Positions 12,684-24,268 of a stretch of DNA of 64,000 nucleotides are shown piece by piece (the first letter of the stretch is position 1; each line of letters starts with the position of its first letter). The notes below the pieces were generated by a model. That model made no database searches, was not told the DNA's origin, and was given only the letters and a program-made list of their open reading frames with translations. Origin of the DNA: Branchinecta lynchi (taxonomy: Eukaryota > Arthropoda > Branchiopoda > Anostraca > Branchinectidae). Where the stretch lies: positions 20,593,280-20,657,279 of the forward strand of contig JAKZAP010000006.1 of the NCBI GenBank assembly GCA_023053575.1. The letters are read 5' to 3'. The translations under genes and the position numbers were made by a program.

Positions 12684-12842
12684 CTATTTTACATCAGAAA
12701 AGGAAAAATTCTTGTCTATTCCTATCGGTTAGTATATATTTTAATATATATATAGAGAGAGAGCCGAGCGGCCAGCGAGGCACCGGACGCGTTTACATAT
12801 AAAAGGCCTAGGGGCAATCAAATCCTATGTTCGGTCCTCAAT
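12684..12842 (+). repeat. Interspersed repeat with GCCGAGCGGCCAG core, copy 1
   Basis: It shares with 14975-15105 the ordered blocks TATTCCTATCGGT, a TATATATATAGAG stretch, GCCGAGCGGCCAG, GAGGC.CCGG and CAATCAAATCCTATGTT, in the same orientation. The GCCGAGCGG block resembles a tRNA A box but no matching B box is seen. It could be a SINE or a DNA-element fragment. Confidence 0.5.
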
Positions 12843-13048
12843 CACAAGACGTCACGAAGTACGTCATGTACTTCTGTATGGAATTCGGATACAATTAAGT
12901 CGACATCACCTACACACGACAATCATAGCATAGGATAAGAGGTGGATGCCGACAGTTCCAGAGTGATGAACATTGTGTACGTGATGACAGTGATGCATAC
13001 ACACAAGCATTGTGTTTATGCTTTAAGCCCGGGCCCCACTACGTACAC

Positions 13049-13238
13049 ACCTGTTAGTATTTCGGTTTTTAGACGGTTTTTAAGACCTTTAGGACGCTCC
13101 TCTCTCATTGGTTGTTTATTAAGGTTGTTAATTAAAAACGGGAACTGGATTTTTTCATCCCCAAACTTAAGAACGGGTGAGAGAGTAACATCTAAAAACC
13201 GGTCTTAAAAACGTCTAAAAGCCGATTTACAAACAGGT
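13049..13238. mobile_element. 190-bp inverted-repeat element, ACCTGTTAGTATTTC ends
   Basis: The left arm (13049-13095) reads ACCTGTTAGTATTTCGG then TTTTTAGACGG and TTTTTAAGACC. The right arm (about 13196-13238) is its complement with a few changes, ending AAACAGGT. The interior of about 100 bases has no recognisable content. This is a short foldback MITE. Confidence 0.55.
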
Positions 13239-13333
13239 ACGTCCTGTGTATATCGTCCGAGCGCCGCTTCAGAGACCATTTTACGCTCTCACAGCCGACT
13301 GCGGATCAATGTTTCAAGACCTTCAGAGCAGGG

Positions 13334-13481
13334 CCGTATCCAGGGGGTTCACCCCCCTCCCCTCCCCATGAAACAAACACAAATAATAATTTTTGTACAG
13401 GCTTTAACCCCTGATCTATGTCTTTTTTGGTCCCACCCGCGGGCAAACCCCCCCCCCCCCGAAGTAGATTCCTGCATACGG
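13334..13481. mobile_element. CCGTATCCAG MITE with G/C runs, copy 1
   Basis: It begins CCGTATCCAGGGGG and ends CCTGCATACGG. Between them lie AAACACAAATAATAATTTT, GATCTATGTCTTTTTTGGTCC and a C run of more than 12 bases. The same order of blocks is seen at 28290-28446 and, inverted, at 48744-48912, which defines a family of about 150-170 bp. Confidence 0.7.
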
Positions 13482-14194
13482 ACCTGCTTCAGACGTGAAT
13501 CTTTCAGCTGAGTTTACCGGGCAAACTGCCAACATATTATTCCATTTTCGTCGTCCTAAACAGCAACTTCTGTCGCTGAACGGTCTGACAACAGTTTTTA
13601 TACTTTAAGTACAATTGTCAATACATCATACACATGCTTCAATTGTTTGTCTATCAACTGCTAAAGAAAAGCGTGTCTTTGTGAATCGATCAAGTTACAT
13701 TTTCAGAGGCTTGAATCTATTCAGAGCAGAACGTTAGATCAAATCAGAAATCAACACTATTCTCTAAAATAAGTCAGGCGCAATTTCTGAGCAATATCCG
13801 AGAAACGACGCTCAATGGATCCTAACAAAATAAATATTTCCCTCATTTCACACAAAAGCCGAGGAAAGCAGATCAGCTTCTATTCATGTCACTTAGAAAC
13901 AGATGTAGTATTTAGGAAGAAAAAGTTCTAAAGATTTTGTCGCGTGTCCCGTTTAGTTCCGTCATGCGTAATGATACGTCACAAGGTAGGAGGAGCTACA
14001 GGGGCGGAACGACCTGTCGTTCTTGGACCGACCCCGCCCTTTAAGGAAATGATGAGCTGACGGATTTTCTATTCTTCTTTTTAACAGCGTCGTACAATAC
14101 AGTGTTGCCATATTGGCGGATGCTGGCGTATTAATTTGCGTTCTACTGAAAATCCTTGTAAGTTTTGGGAGATTTCTTTTGCAAGTTTGGGTTA

Positions 14195-14300
14195 GATATT
14201 CCTTGAGCCCAAGCTGACTTTGAAACATATATTCAAATAATGCATAAAACGGATACGTCACCTACGATGACCTATCCGTTTTATGCACTATTTGAATTTA
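14195..14300 (-). repeat. GGATACGTCA hairpin repeat, short copy
   Basis: Bases 14234-14297 form a near-perfect hairpin with arms containing TTCAAATA, TGCATAAAACGGAT and the complement. To its left, GAGCCCAAGCTGACTTTGAAA is the reverse complement of the module that follows the longer copy at 15775-15985. It is therefore an inverted, internally deleted copy of that repeat. Confidence 0.6.
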
Positions 14301-14974
14301 ATATTGGGTTAAAATGAAATTCTGTCGTATTTTCCGAAGACAGCGGCGTATTTCTGGGATTACGATCTGGCACCACTGGTACAATAAGACAAAGACCTCA
14401 ACTAGGTGTCCAGTTGTTCCAAATGACATTGACAAGGCGCTGAATCTGTTTAACACTTATCGGTTTACCAACAATGAGTTAGTTTCAATTTTGCTTTACT
14501 AAAGAAATACGCACGATGGACAAAATCAATTATTTTGTGAGAGAAAGATTTTTTTTTTAAACTGCTTCCTTTTTCTTGTTACAAGGGAAAAGCAGTAATG
14601 TAATTAATATAAGTAATTTGGCAAGCCCAAATTATCTATACGTAGAAATTAAAACAAATGTAATTGATATATGCTGTATATAACTGTAGACCCGGCATCA
14701 AGCAGCGTTAAACTGAAGGCATAACACCGCCAGTTCTGACACCGCGAGATTTTTTAGACCAGATTAGTCCCTTTTCTTTCTTTTTTAAACGTTAATTTTT
14801 TGATCTCGTGCATTTACAACATTATTGAAAGCTAAATGTATTCCTTTTATCTGTCTATACTGCACTATTTTCCTCTCCTTAACTGCGTTAATAAATCATC
14901 ATAATCATCATATCTCTACGGACCAAGAGATACGTACCACCCAACGAAAAAAATCGCTGAGTGTACCACTGGAG

Positions 14975-15105
14975 ACATGAAAAATTGTAGTTTATTCCTA
15001 TCGGTGAATGTATTTGAGTGTATGATATATATATAGAGCCGAGCGGCCAGTGAGGCGCCGGTCGCGTTCACATTAAACCGTGCTGCGGACAATCAAATCC
15101 TATGT
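14975..15105 (+). repeat. Interspersed repeat with GCCGAGCGGCCAG core, copy 2
   Basis: This is the same ordered blocks as at 12684-12842, in the same orientation about 2.3 kb away. It diverges mainly in the TATATA stretch and after the GCGTTCACAT block. Just upstream, at about 14886-14912, AATAAATCATCATAATCATCA looks like a separate retroposon tail. Confidence 0.5.
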
Positions 15106-15501
15106 TATCCACATCATATGAAGTCACCATTTACATTACAGTATGGTATTTTGATATAATTTGTACGACACCGGATGTTCTTGAAGTTTTAGCTTATTTC
15201 AAGTTAGCATAGCCCAGTTTAGCTAAGTCTGGTTCAGCATAAACGTAAAGGCCTAGGCCGCAGAATCTTTTATCCTTTTATAAAGATCTTTTATCCTCGG
15301 ATTTGTGTCAATACTTGCTGACAAAACTGTGCTCATTTCGATCGCTGGAAATAATAACAGGGAGAAGTTTAGGTTGGTCAAAAGGTTAACCAACGGCCTT
15401 TGATCTTCGACGGGAGTGGACCCATTAATCCGAGACCACCGGGCAAGCTGCCGTATCCTTGTTAATTAGAGAAGAGAAACCGTATCTACAGATAGTATAG
15501 G

Positions 15502-15732
15502 CAGAGACGTCAAGTACGGGGAGGGGGACGCCCCCCCCCCATGTTATCGGCCAGTCGGTAGCAGCAAGTAGCGAAGCATCTCAATTTTTGGAAAGAGCAG
15601 TCGATTGTTATCAAAAATGGTCGATTTTTTTATAAAAAGAAAGTCGGTAAAAATGACCAATCAATCGGTAAAAATACCATTCCTTTCCCCCCCCCCCCCT
15701 CCAAGATTTTTGTTTGGCTAGTAACGCCTCTG
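15502..15732. mobile_element. CAGAGGCGTTACTAG-type MITE with C runs, copy 1
   Basis: The right end CTAGTAACGCCTCTG faces a degenerate complement, CAGAGACGTCAAGTAC, at the left. The interior carries repeated CAGTCGGTA/AATCGGTAAAAAT motifs between two long C runs. A second copy with the same TCGGTAAAA motifs and identical right end lies at 63804-63975, and a remnant of the right end at about 33560-33607. Confidence 0.6.
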
Positions 15733-15774
15733 AGAATGGGACCTAACAAAATTAAATTAGGTATTGCACGTTCA

Positions 15775-15985
15775 TTCAAATACTGTATGCACGGATACGT
15801 CAGCTACGATCCTTCATCAGCGATATGTCGGCCCTTCTTGGCCAGGAAGATATACAGCCTGACGAGGACCGTTGCCAAGAAGGGCCGAAATATCGCTGAC
15901 GAAGCATCGGAACTGACGTATCCTTGTATACATTATTTGAATACACGTTTCAAAGTCAGCTTGGGCTCAGAGATATTTATTACAC
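15775..15985 (+). repeat. GGATACGTCAGCT hairpin repeat
   Basis: The arms GGATACGTCAGCT..TCAGCGATAT and ATATCGCTGA..TGACGTATCC face each other around CGGCCCTTCTTGGC and CCAAGAAGGGCCG. The right flank, TTTCAAAGTCAGCTTGGGCT, is a fixed module also seen at 14195 (inverted), 16715 and 53908. It is a foldback repeat of unknown origin. Confidence 0.6.
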
Positions 15986-16654
15986 TTACTTTCATCACCT
16001 TATGTTTGATAGATACCAATGGCATTATGATGCATTGTATTATTCCTCTTTGCATTATATTGCATAAGCTTCAATTTACCTGAGTCACTTACGGCTAAGA
16101 GCTTCCATCATACCTTTTTTAACATTAAACTAACTCTCCACCAAATCTGTAGGGCACTCACGTAGCCTCATCCATCACGCCAACTTTCATAATTTGATGG
16201 CATTTAGGCCATTTATATGCAGCCGCATGTATAGCTAGAAAATTCCGATCTTATCACAAAAGACTTCGAACTTCCAATTTTGTCTGGTTCGGCCCGGAAT
16301 CCTAACAAAGAATTTTCTAAGCTTATGGATTACAAGGCCGAAAATACAGTTAGATAATTTTCTGGCACAGCTAACAGTAACCAATAATGGCAAAGTCGCT
16401 GCCCCCTGGCGAACGGCGAGCTAGTGATTATTTTGATGATTACTTCGTGATCGTGCAACTTGACGGGATCTAACGACACTTCTCAAACAGATACACCTGC
16501 CAGTGCCTTAATAAAATTAATGGATATCTTGCTCGAATCTATAACTGCATATTTTATGGTTGAGGAAAAAACGCCGTGAACAGGGCCTCAGCCAGCGTCG
16601 AATGTTTGCTAAAAAAAAAATTCAAAGTGCAACGAACGGACTGCAGGTTTGAAG

Positions 16655-16735
16655 AAAAAGCCTGACGAGGACCATTGCCAGGAAGGCGCCACCGACTATT
16701 GTTAGCAGTCAGCTTGGGCTGAAGGAACATTGCTT
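16655..16735 (+). repeat. Fragment of the GGATACGTCAGCT repeat
   Basis: It contains CCTGACGAGGACCATTGCC, AGGAAGG and the AGTCAGCTTGGGCTGAAGGA module of the same family. The left arm is missing. Confidence 0.45.
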
Positions 16736-17034
16736 AACTGAAAGAAAAAAAAAGTCATGCTTTTTCATATTTTCTTGAAATCCCCTCAAAATATCCCTCA
16801 CTCCCTTGATATCCCCTGACAAAATTTCGAGATCCGTTTTGAGAAAACGAAGTAAAATGACAAGGAACAGAATTCCCGAAATATCAGTTCGTTCAGTCTC
16901 TTGACTATTTCATTTTATTATTTTTTTCTCAATCCTGAAATCGATCGAGATAAATCGTGTTCCGACTAATAGGTGTTTCGATACCTATTCCATTTCAAAA
17001 ATTCGATCTTACACTCCTTAGAAAAACAAATTAC

Positions 17035-17152
17035 CTCTTCTGTCGTGTGTACAAGAAGGCCTTGTTCGACGAGAAACTCGATGCCTTTTTTCGGGTCCAT
17101 GTTGAACTTCTTGCGACCAATGGAAAGCTGCTTGGCTCGCACTTGGTTCTTA
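17035..17152 (-). CDS. Cytohesin exon: start of Sec7 domain
   Basis: The exon encodes about 39 residues: KNQVRAKQLSIGRKKFNMDP, then KKGIEFLVEQGLLVHTTEE. IGRKKFNMDPKKGI is a signature of cytohesins at the N-terminal edge of Sec7. The acceptor is GTATTCCAG, after which T completes AGT (Ser) from the previous exon. The donor is GAAGAG/GTAATT in phase 0, which joins in frame to VASFLYGEG. The open frame runs past both splice sites (17415-16966), but those parts are intron. It is strongly conserved, with no sign of decay. Confidence 0.96.
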
Positions 17153-17606
17153 CTGGAATACAAGCAAGCCTTTAATCGATAGAATCCACGACGCACTAAA
17201 TCTTTATATTTTTTTTTACGCCATTTTTTTTCTTCTTCTAAGAACTCCCACTTCATATCACAGTACACTGAAGAAATATCACTGTTAATCACACTCTTTA
17301 AAACAAACACAACGTCGGGTAGAGTGTTTTGGGAGCCAAGCAATTGCTCAAATCGAATAACTATTTCTGCGATCGCACATATTGTGTCTGTGACGCCATT
17401 TTTTTTAGATAGCATAGTTTAAAGTTCATCCACAGCAGAGAAGACATTTGGATCAATCAATTTTCTCCATATCCACTAGTTCTTCTACACAATTTTTACA
17501 CAGTTTCATCCCATCACTTATTTCTGGTCATACCTTGTAAGTGTATTAGTTAATTTGTTCTGAGTCAAGCATCATCGGAGTTTTACTTCTAATATATCCT
17601 TGACAG

Positions 17607-17781
17607 CGAGGGGCTACTCACTCCCCAAACCCGTGTACACCAAATGCCGTGAGGTGCCGGAAGGTACCATCCAATTTAACAGTCGGTGTTTAAAAATCAC
17701 AAAGTTTAATAAAAGTGCATTGCTGCCGGGAGGTGCCGGGAATGAGTGTACACCGGGTGCCGGAGAGTGAGTAACCCCTCA
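17607..17781. mobile_element. 175-bp hAT-type MITE with 8-bp duplication
   Basis: It begins CGAGGGGCTACTCACTCC and ends GAGTGAGTAACCCCTCA. CTTGACAG occurs exactly on both sides (17599-17606 and 17782-17789), an 8-bp target duplication as made by hAT transposases. Subterminal GTGTACACC and GGTGCCGG motifs repeat inside. A longer copy lies at 34861-35111, and a fragment with GGTGTACACCAGGTTCCGG at about 44775-44800. It sits in the cytohesin intron about 450 bases upstream of the exon at 17152. Confidence 0.8.
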
Positions 17782-17789
17782 CTTGACAG

Positions 17790-19480
17790 CAGCCCAGATA
17801 GCATGTCCGCAAAGAAAACACGGTTGAGGGATGGCAAACAACTACCACAGTTACTTCGCTTACATATTCCATTCACGAATGTGGACAATTTCTCGTACCT
17901 CTTCCCCAACCTTTTTATTTTTTTCACAAAAAAGCGCCCTGATTAAGTTTGTTTATTTTGAACTTTGTTGTGGGTGTGAGTTTTATTGACGTGTTGTTAT
18001 TCCTTTCTATACACTACTCTTCAGGTTTTAAGGATTCAAACATATAATAATAATAATAAGATTAGTGTGGTTAATAAAAATACCTCCCTTCATGTAATGG
18101 TTGGCGACAGATGCTCCCCCTCCCATTTGCCAAATTCTAGCACTTCATTTTGACAAACTCGGCTTCCAAAGATTGTGATTCATTAAGTCATTAGCTTCCA
18201 GAAATTAACATACTTTACTAAATCTAATTAAGCGCAGAGAAGAGCATATCAGCCAATTTCCATTCCAAGAAAATCGCAGGGAGGGCCAAAAATGACCATC
18301 CGTGACGACAGAGCGTCAGTGTACATACCAACCCAACACTTGAATTTTTATTTGAAATTATTGCCTCGTCCGCAAGTGTTATTTCGAAACACAACTTGAA
18401 CAAGGCTTGATTTATTGGACACGCCATGGGGAGTACCAATGTGCTAAAGCCATTAAACGCGCATAACAAGAGACCATCTAAACGCGACCAAAACAAGGTG
18501 CTCCAGATGACATTAAGCTCCCCCACCCGCCCCCTACGTAAGATCAGGGGTACCATCTCGCTAGTGCGTAGGGTTGCCACATCAAAAGTGTTTAGAGAGT
18601 GACTTTTTGCCCAAAACAGAGAGTGAATTAGGAGTGAAATTTATTTTCATGAAATGTTTACTTTTGGTCGGAATCGCCTCTGTAAACATGACAGATCTTA
18701 ATTTTACTTTCATGAAAAAAAAAATTGAAATAGTCACTTATGGTCGGAATCCCTGCTGCAAAAATTACACGTTTTGTCATTTTATGAAATATTAAATTGT
18801 AGAGTGATTTTTATGTCCTACGTACGACAAGACTGACAAAAACAAAATAGAGTGACAATTCACACTATCGTGCGACATGTGGCAACCCTGCTAGTGCGGC
18901 GTCCTCCTGGTTCCTGATTGTGCAGAAGTTTGTGATCGATGTTTACGTGTAAAACTACTTGCGAGGGAGTACTCGCAAAGCGCGAATACTTAAATTGCTT
19001 CCTCGCTGTAACCGTATTCCAGTCATACATGCTAACTTCAAACAGTTTCGTCTCCAGTTTTCAATACAGAATTTGACGAACACATTTCACAGAGGGGTCG
19101 AAAGCCTGAGTGTCAATTTGCTACTTCTGACGGGCCAATCTGATGCTACTTGTTGTATGGCCGGGAATTTATCACGGCGTGCAATCGACTTGACGACTAA
19201 AGTGTTTCGGTTATGGCTCAGATTATTTTTAGATTACATAAGGGGATTATTCGAAGTAAAGATATGACCATCTCGCCCTCCAGAAGCTGACGGTTACTAG
19301 GAGTAAAAGAAACCCCTTAAAACATCAACACAATACGAGCACAATAATAAAGAAAAATGGGGAAAAAAGAAAATCCTGCGCTTTTTAGGGCAAATGGACG
19401 ACACAGAAAGGAAGAAAACTACCTCGCACAAGGAATTCCGTTGTTTCAGGGGTAAGAAAAAACAAAGACGAACATCTCAC
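17790..19480. other. Intron; nothing recognised
   Basis: Cytohesin intron. The minus-strand open frame at 18580-18224 has no recognisable motif and no convincing splice sites, so it is treated as chance. Confidence 0.5.
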
Positions 19481-19545
19481 CTTTCATCGCCATTGTCAAG
19501 TGACTGAATTCCGCTGCTTACTTCGGCTAGCTCATCCTTCAAGGC
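19481..19545 (-). CDS. Cytohesin exon: second half of coiled coil
   Basis: A 65-base exon encoding ALKDELAEVSSGIQSLDNGD plus Glu and two bases of a Ser codon. This matches the end of the N-terminal coiled coil of cytohesins, used for dimerisation and adaptor binding. The acceptor is TTCCAG and the donor is GAAAG/GTGAGA. It enters in phase 0, so any upstream exon ending in phase 0 (28956, 22224 or 20232) joins without a frame change. It is short, but the protein match, splice signals and phases on both sides agree. Confidence 0.88.
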
Positions 19546-20231
19546 CTGGAAAAAATATATTTTTATAAGAGACTCCGTCAGACGCAAAAACAATGTCAGC
19601 CTCCAGATACATCCAGAACGAAACGCCTGTTGTAAATCGTCCAATCTTTTCGTAATAAACGGGGCAGTAAGCACTATGGCCAGCTTTATGAGGGCAATGG
19701 GTTCACCAACAATCGACGACTGGCTGTAAAATAAACGAGAACGACTGGAGGTAGCCTACGGCCGAGCTGAAGCCTCCCGCGGGGAAGCATGTCTTAGATT
19801 GTGTAAGTATACGAGTATAGTCCATTCTAAAAGAGTCGGCAACTTGGCAAATTAGAATTCCTTAATTCTAGGCATTAAATTGGCTCTCACTTACTTCAAA
19901 GTTTTGCACCTGGCCTACGAGGTCCGCGGTCGCATCCGGAAAATCGGACAAAGGTCATGGAGCACAACAAATATCCGAATTTTCCACCGTATTCTGTTTG
20001 GGCCCTAATTCAGCACGTGGAGAGAGGCGAAACCACAACATAGAACAGAGGTCAAGGAGATCTTAGTAATAATGTATGTATTTTCGCGAAAAAAGAAAGT
20101 CAACAGAAATATTCGCTTCTGGCAGGAATATCAGACCGACCAGCCCTGTTTCACGGGGGACCAAGTGTCACCGCTGTCAACTACAGGATTTCAATCCGCG
20201 ACAACTTAAAATTCTAAAAAGGCGCTATTAC

Positions 20232-20486
20232 TTGCGAATCCTGTCTGGCAAATCTTTTCCGTCTCGCTCCAAGCTTTCTCCGACGCCTAGTCTTTTTGCT
20301 CCCCCCAGAATCATTCAGACTATTATCTACAGAACAGCTCCCATTTGCATCGGAGCCGTGGTTGGCCTCGAAGTTCGTTATCGCTGGTACGGGGTGGAAA
20401 ATCCTGTAAAGTGCCTCAAAAATGGCAAACGATGTCGACGGTGCGGCACTTAACTCCAACACTTTGCGTGGGGACAAGTGTATCAT
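20232..20486 (-). CDS. Candidate alternative first exon (85 residues)
   Basis: The frame opens at ATG (base 20486), below an in-frame TGA a few codons upstream. It runs 85 codons to a plausible donor CAA/GTAATA in phase 0. The protein starts MIHLSPRKVLELSAAPS and ends with a very basic stretch, KKTRRRRKLGARRKRFARQD. It lies about 690 bases upstream of the coiled-coil exon at 19545, which it could join in frame. No family is recognised. A short N-terminus rich in Arg and Lys could bind membranes or nucleic acid, but that is speculation. It may be chance; the phase and position are the main support. Confidence 0.4.
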
Positions 20487-22223
20487 TCTAGGGTCCAGAG
20501 ACACTCGAGTTTTTCAGAAACTAATGACCACTTTACTCCTGCCACTGGTTAGAACAAAAGGCTCTCGACACATGTCTGGATTCGACTGAATACGTCATGG
20601 GTTGCGGCAGAAGTGCCTCTTTCATCCATCATGTCTAAAAAGGCCCGAATAGTTCTCGGGATTGAAAACAAGACCGATGGTTCCCAGGGATCTCAATAAG
20701 TGGGGTCCTAGACAGAACGTGCACCGTAAGTTACTAAAGAACAAAAGTGCATTAACTAGTCACACAAATCCCTTCCCATGCGAACGGCGGTAACCACTGA
20801 GAAACATGTGACGTGTTGAGGACGCACAGATCGCACAATTGGACGAGACAGAGTACACTATTGTCACGGCAAGTGCAAAGCATGTGGTTGGAGAACACTA
20901 ATGTCATAGAGCCACTGTCAGGTTCACAAAAAATCTCATTCCGTGGGAACAGTTCAGGATTCGCGTTCTGCCAAGCTTTATTCCAGAATCAGGTAAAACG
21001 CGCACGCCAAGTGACTAGTTGAGCACAGAAGGTAAAGAGACGCATCTGCTAAAGTATCCTCTCTTAGAACACAAAATTCATGTGAATGAGCATGAGTCAC
21101 GTGTCAGCGTCTGCGTTGTAAAATCTGCCGCGATTCCTTTTCCTATGAAAAGTGCACCTCAAGTTACTATACGAGCATTCAAAAGGTATCGAGTGCACAG
21201 ACTGCAAGTGCACAAATTCCCCACAATTCCACGTGAACGGCTTGAGATGCTCAAAGACCACGGGTACGAGTCACGAGGTAACTGACTTCCCAGTATACTA
21301 TCCGAAAACTAAAATCTGACTTCACATCGTCAACTTATCGCTACAAGGACTGAATGTAAACTCAGGAGCGTAGATACGAGACTTGGCGGAGCTTTATCTA
21401 AGTCCAATGCGAGTGACCGGTTCGCTGCTAACCTTTGCCTTCATGAGAACATGTTCCAAAAAATAACATATACAGTTACCGATGGCAAATGAAGAGCCAT
21501 GTGAAGAATTTATATCGTCACCATTTAAAAAACACCAGAAAGCGAGCGAAATGAAAAGTTGAATGGCGACCAAGGGGTCGCGCAATACCGGGCATAGGGT
21601 ACATACGATAACAGGAGCAGGGCGGGCAATGGATACACAAACAAATAATTGCGCCATTAAACGTTCATAATACCAAAAGAGCACGAAACTGTATCAAGAC
21701 CAGACAAAGCCCCACCCCTTAAATCCAGGCTCTTGATGCACTGAAAATGAAAGTTAAAGCGGAAAACCTACACTGTTTAACCAGATCATTGAAAATATGG
21801 CTGCTTAGTGATCCAGGCTAACATTTAATCAGAGGAAAACAATTAATCTGCAGTTCTCGCTCCTGTTGAAAATAATTATTAACAAACAATACTTAGTGTA
21901 AATTCCAATTTAAGCTAACGCGTCAAAAGTCCAAAGCGTCGGAATAAGTGTCATGCAGCCCGCTTCTTCTAAAGCCCCTAGATATCACCGTTTTCAAGTC
22001 GCAAAAAAATCTCTTCAAATGACACTCTAAACAGCACAGAAACTGTTGTAGTCGCAGTCGCGAGGATGGACACTCGAGTTTGGTAGTACACATGAACGAC
22101 TTTCGATGGCTGTGCACCAGGTGCCTGGAGGTGATCAGCCCCTCGGTTGCACTAAAAGCTGACAAGTCGTGTAGCGTCTTGAAATAGCAAGGCGACCGAA
22201 ACTAAACTGAAGAAAGAACTTAC
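20487..22223. other. Intron; nothing recognised
   Basis: There are only unsupported short open frames. A partial match to the hAT-like MITE end (CACCAGGTGCC..CAGCCCCTCG) lies at about 22115-22145. Confidence 0.4.
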
Positions 22224-22685
22224 CAGCTTCGAAATGAGCCTGTTCACAGCGTCGGTGTCGTCAATATGGTAAACATCGGTGTACCATCTTGCACTTATTC
22301 GCCTCTCCGAGATAGAGAGAGAAATGTCAGACGAAGACCCACTTCGCGGGGTCGAAGGGATATCCTCCTTTGACCGCTTTTTCTTCCGTCGGTCAAAAGT
22401 GCCGTAGGCATCAGTCACGAACTTATCGGACTTCGGAATACTCAGTAGCGACTTCGCTGAGGTCCTTCTACTCAGTGATACACTCTTGTCACCCGAGTTA
22501 CTATATACAGGGAGGGACACACTATTCAGGCCGTCCTGGGAGGAGGAGGCACTTCCTTGATCTTTCAAGTCGATGGTAGATCTGAAAATCCGTCTTCTGA
22601 GCGTGCCGAAGAACCCTTTCTTCGACACCGGCTCCTCACTCGCGAACACATCCACTCCTCCACCATCCTCTTCTCTGCTAAACAT
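22224..22685 (-). CDS. Probable alternative first exon, Ser-rich N-terminus
   Basis: A 154-codon open exon begins at ATG (base 22685) with MFSREEDGGGVDVFASEEPV and ends at a strong donor CTG/GTAAGT, in phase 0. The content looks like real protein. It has a basic segment (GTLRRRIFRS), several Ser-rich stretches (SSSQDG, SVSLSRRTSAKSLL), RRKKKRSKED, then RRISARWYTDVYHIDDTD and AVNRLISKL just before the donor. Joined to the exon at 19545 it would read ..LISKL/ALKDELAEV, a plausible helix continuing into the coiled coil. The frame stays open upstream of this ATG to base 22769. No known domain is recognised. It could instead be the first exon of another minus-strand gene. Confidence 0.65.
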
Positions 22686-24268
22686 ACTACTAGAAGATTC
22701 TCCGAGAAGAAAGACAATCACCTCACCGGAGACGCGCACAATCTCCAGCAAACTACAATGCTCCCCCACGGGCTGTCCTGTTTCTCAGAATCGGTTTCAG
22801 TTTGGGCAATCACCTTCAGAAATTCACCAAGATCAGGACCTCTTGCAACTAAAAAACCCGCAATTACGTCAAAAGACCGAAAGGTGAACGGGAAACTCCA
22901 CGAAAAACTTCACTGAACTCCTCACCCGAAATAACACTGAACCATTGGGTACAGTGGAAGCCTTTGATCACAAAGGGCTAAGCTACCTCTTTGCCCGCGA
23001 GAAATGAACCTGGCGCGACCTCGGAGCTCGCGACCACCACCAGCTACAGACCGCCTTTATCGACTGAAGGATAAATGCCACAAAAATACTTCTCCATGGG
23101 CGTCACTCAGGAAATTCACTTATCTTTTGACTAACAAAACAACAAACTGGCCGTCGAATGAGGCAACAGGTTAGAGATACGGCTTGCGGTGACGAAGGCT
23201 AACGATACCTGATACCGGAAAAGGAAGAGATGTTCTCGGAGACCTGGTGAAAGAAACGGGATAAACGGACTTTGGATTCTAAACCTTCAGCCCTCTCAGA
23301 TAGATCAAAGCCGTAAGTGACGCTCTGTATAGGACGTTCATAAGCATTATCACGGTGCTAACTATTATTCTTTGTAACTTTGCATATCAGTCGCTCATTT
23401 ATTTTATTCTTATCCACATCAAAGTCCTCGCTTAAAAGACGGGCTCAAAATAAGCTTTATATTATCTGAAGCTTTATATTGCTTATACATTTGTTGACAG
23501 AAATGCAAATTCGGAATCATTGCCGGGACATTCATTTTTTAATTAAATTCTACTATACTCAAATTATGAATTCCTTTCCGGCGCTGAACGCCTGGCCAAT
23601 TTCTGCAATACATTGAAACTATCATGGCTGTCCACTGGTCGCCCCCGGATCAAATCAGGCATTCCAACGCCAATCAGCAACGATCCGGAAAACCCAACGA
23701 CTGGCAGCGAGAAAGGATGTTCCGATGGATGCCACCAGTTTGGTCTATAATTTACGACGAATAACAAAGGATAGTAACATAAAACAAATCAGGCTTGTAA
23801 TTCTGCTTAGTGCGCCAACTTCCGTGTCCTTGGCTTCAGTACCATCGAGTTCAGCACCACCAGATCTAGAATGTCAAGACCCGCGCCACTAAGTCAACAA
23901 GCACACACCTTCTCAGTCCTTCTTCGTCGTCAACTCGCACCATCACAACGGGATTTTCTCAACAGTCTATCACACGGTTAAAGAAGATCTTCGAGATCTT
24001 GCTGCGGCTCTGCCATCTGACGATCGAACGCAAAGAAAAAGGATATATCTGACTGAGATATTCGGAGGAAAACCCAGAGATGGCGCTACAGAGCTCAGGA
24101 TTTGGTTTGGAAGTTGGACAGTTGTTGAGTAAGGACGGAGATCTAGGAGCAGCTAGCTTTACGAAGGCCCACGAAGTATGGATTATGGTTGGTTGAGCGA
24201 TCGCGAATAAGAGTTCTAAGAGATAATTTCGTAATCGAAGCCGCTATTTTCAGCTAGTCCTCTTATGC
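22686..24268. other. No further gene recognised
   Basis: If the exon at 22685 is a first exon, its promoter and 5' UTR should lie in about 22686-23400. No TATA box or other core element is convincing by eye. Confidence 0.35.

Noticed and set aside
18224..18580. 118-codon minus-strand frame in the cytohesin intron.
   Set aside because: No splice signals at sensible places and no protein motif.
20076..20453. 125-codon plus-strand frame.
   Set aside because: It overlaps the minus-strand candidate exon at 20232-20486, which has better signals, and it lacks motifs of its own.
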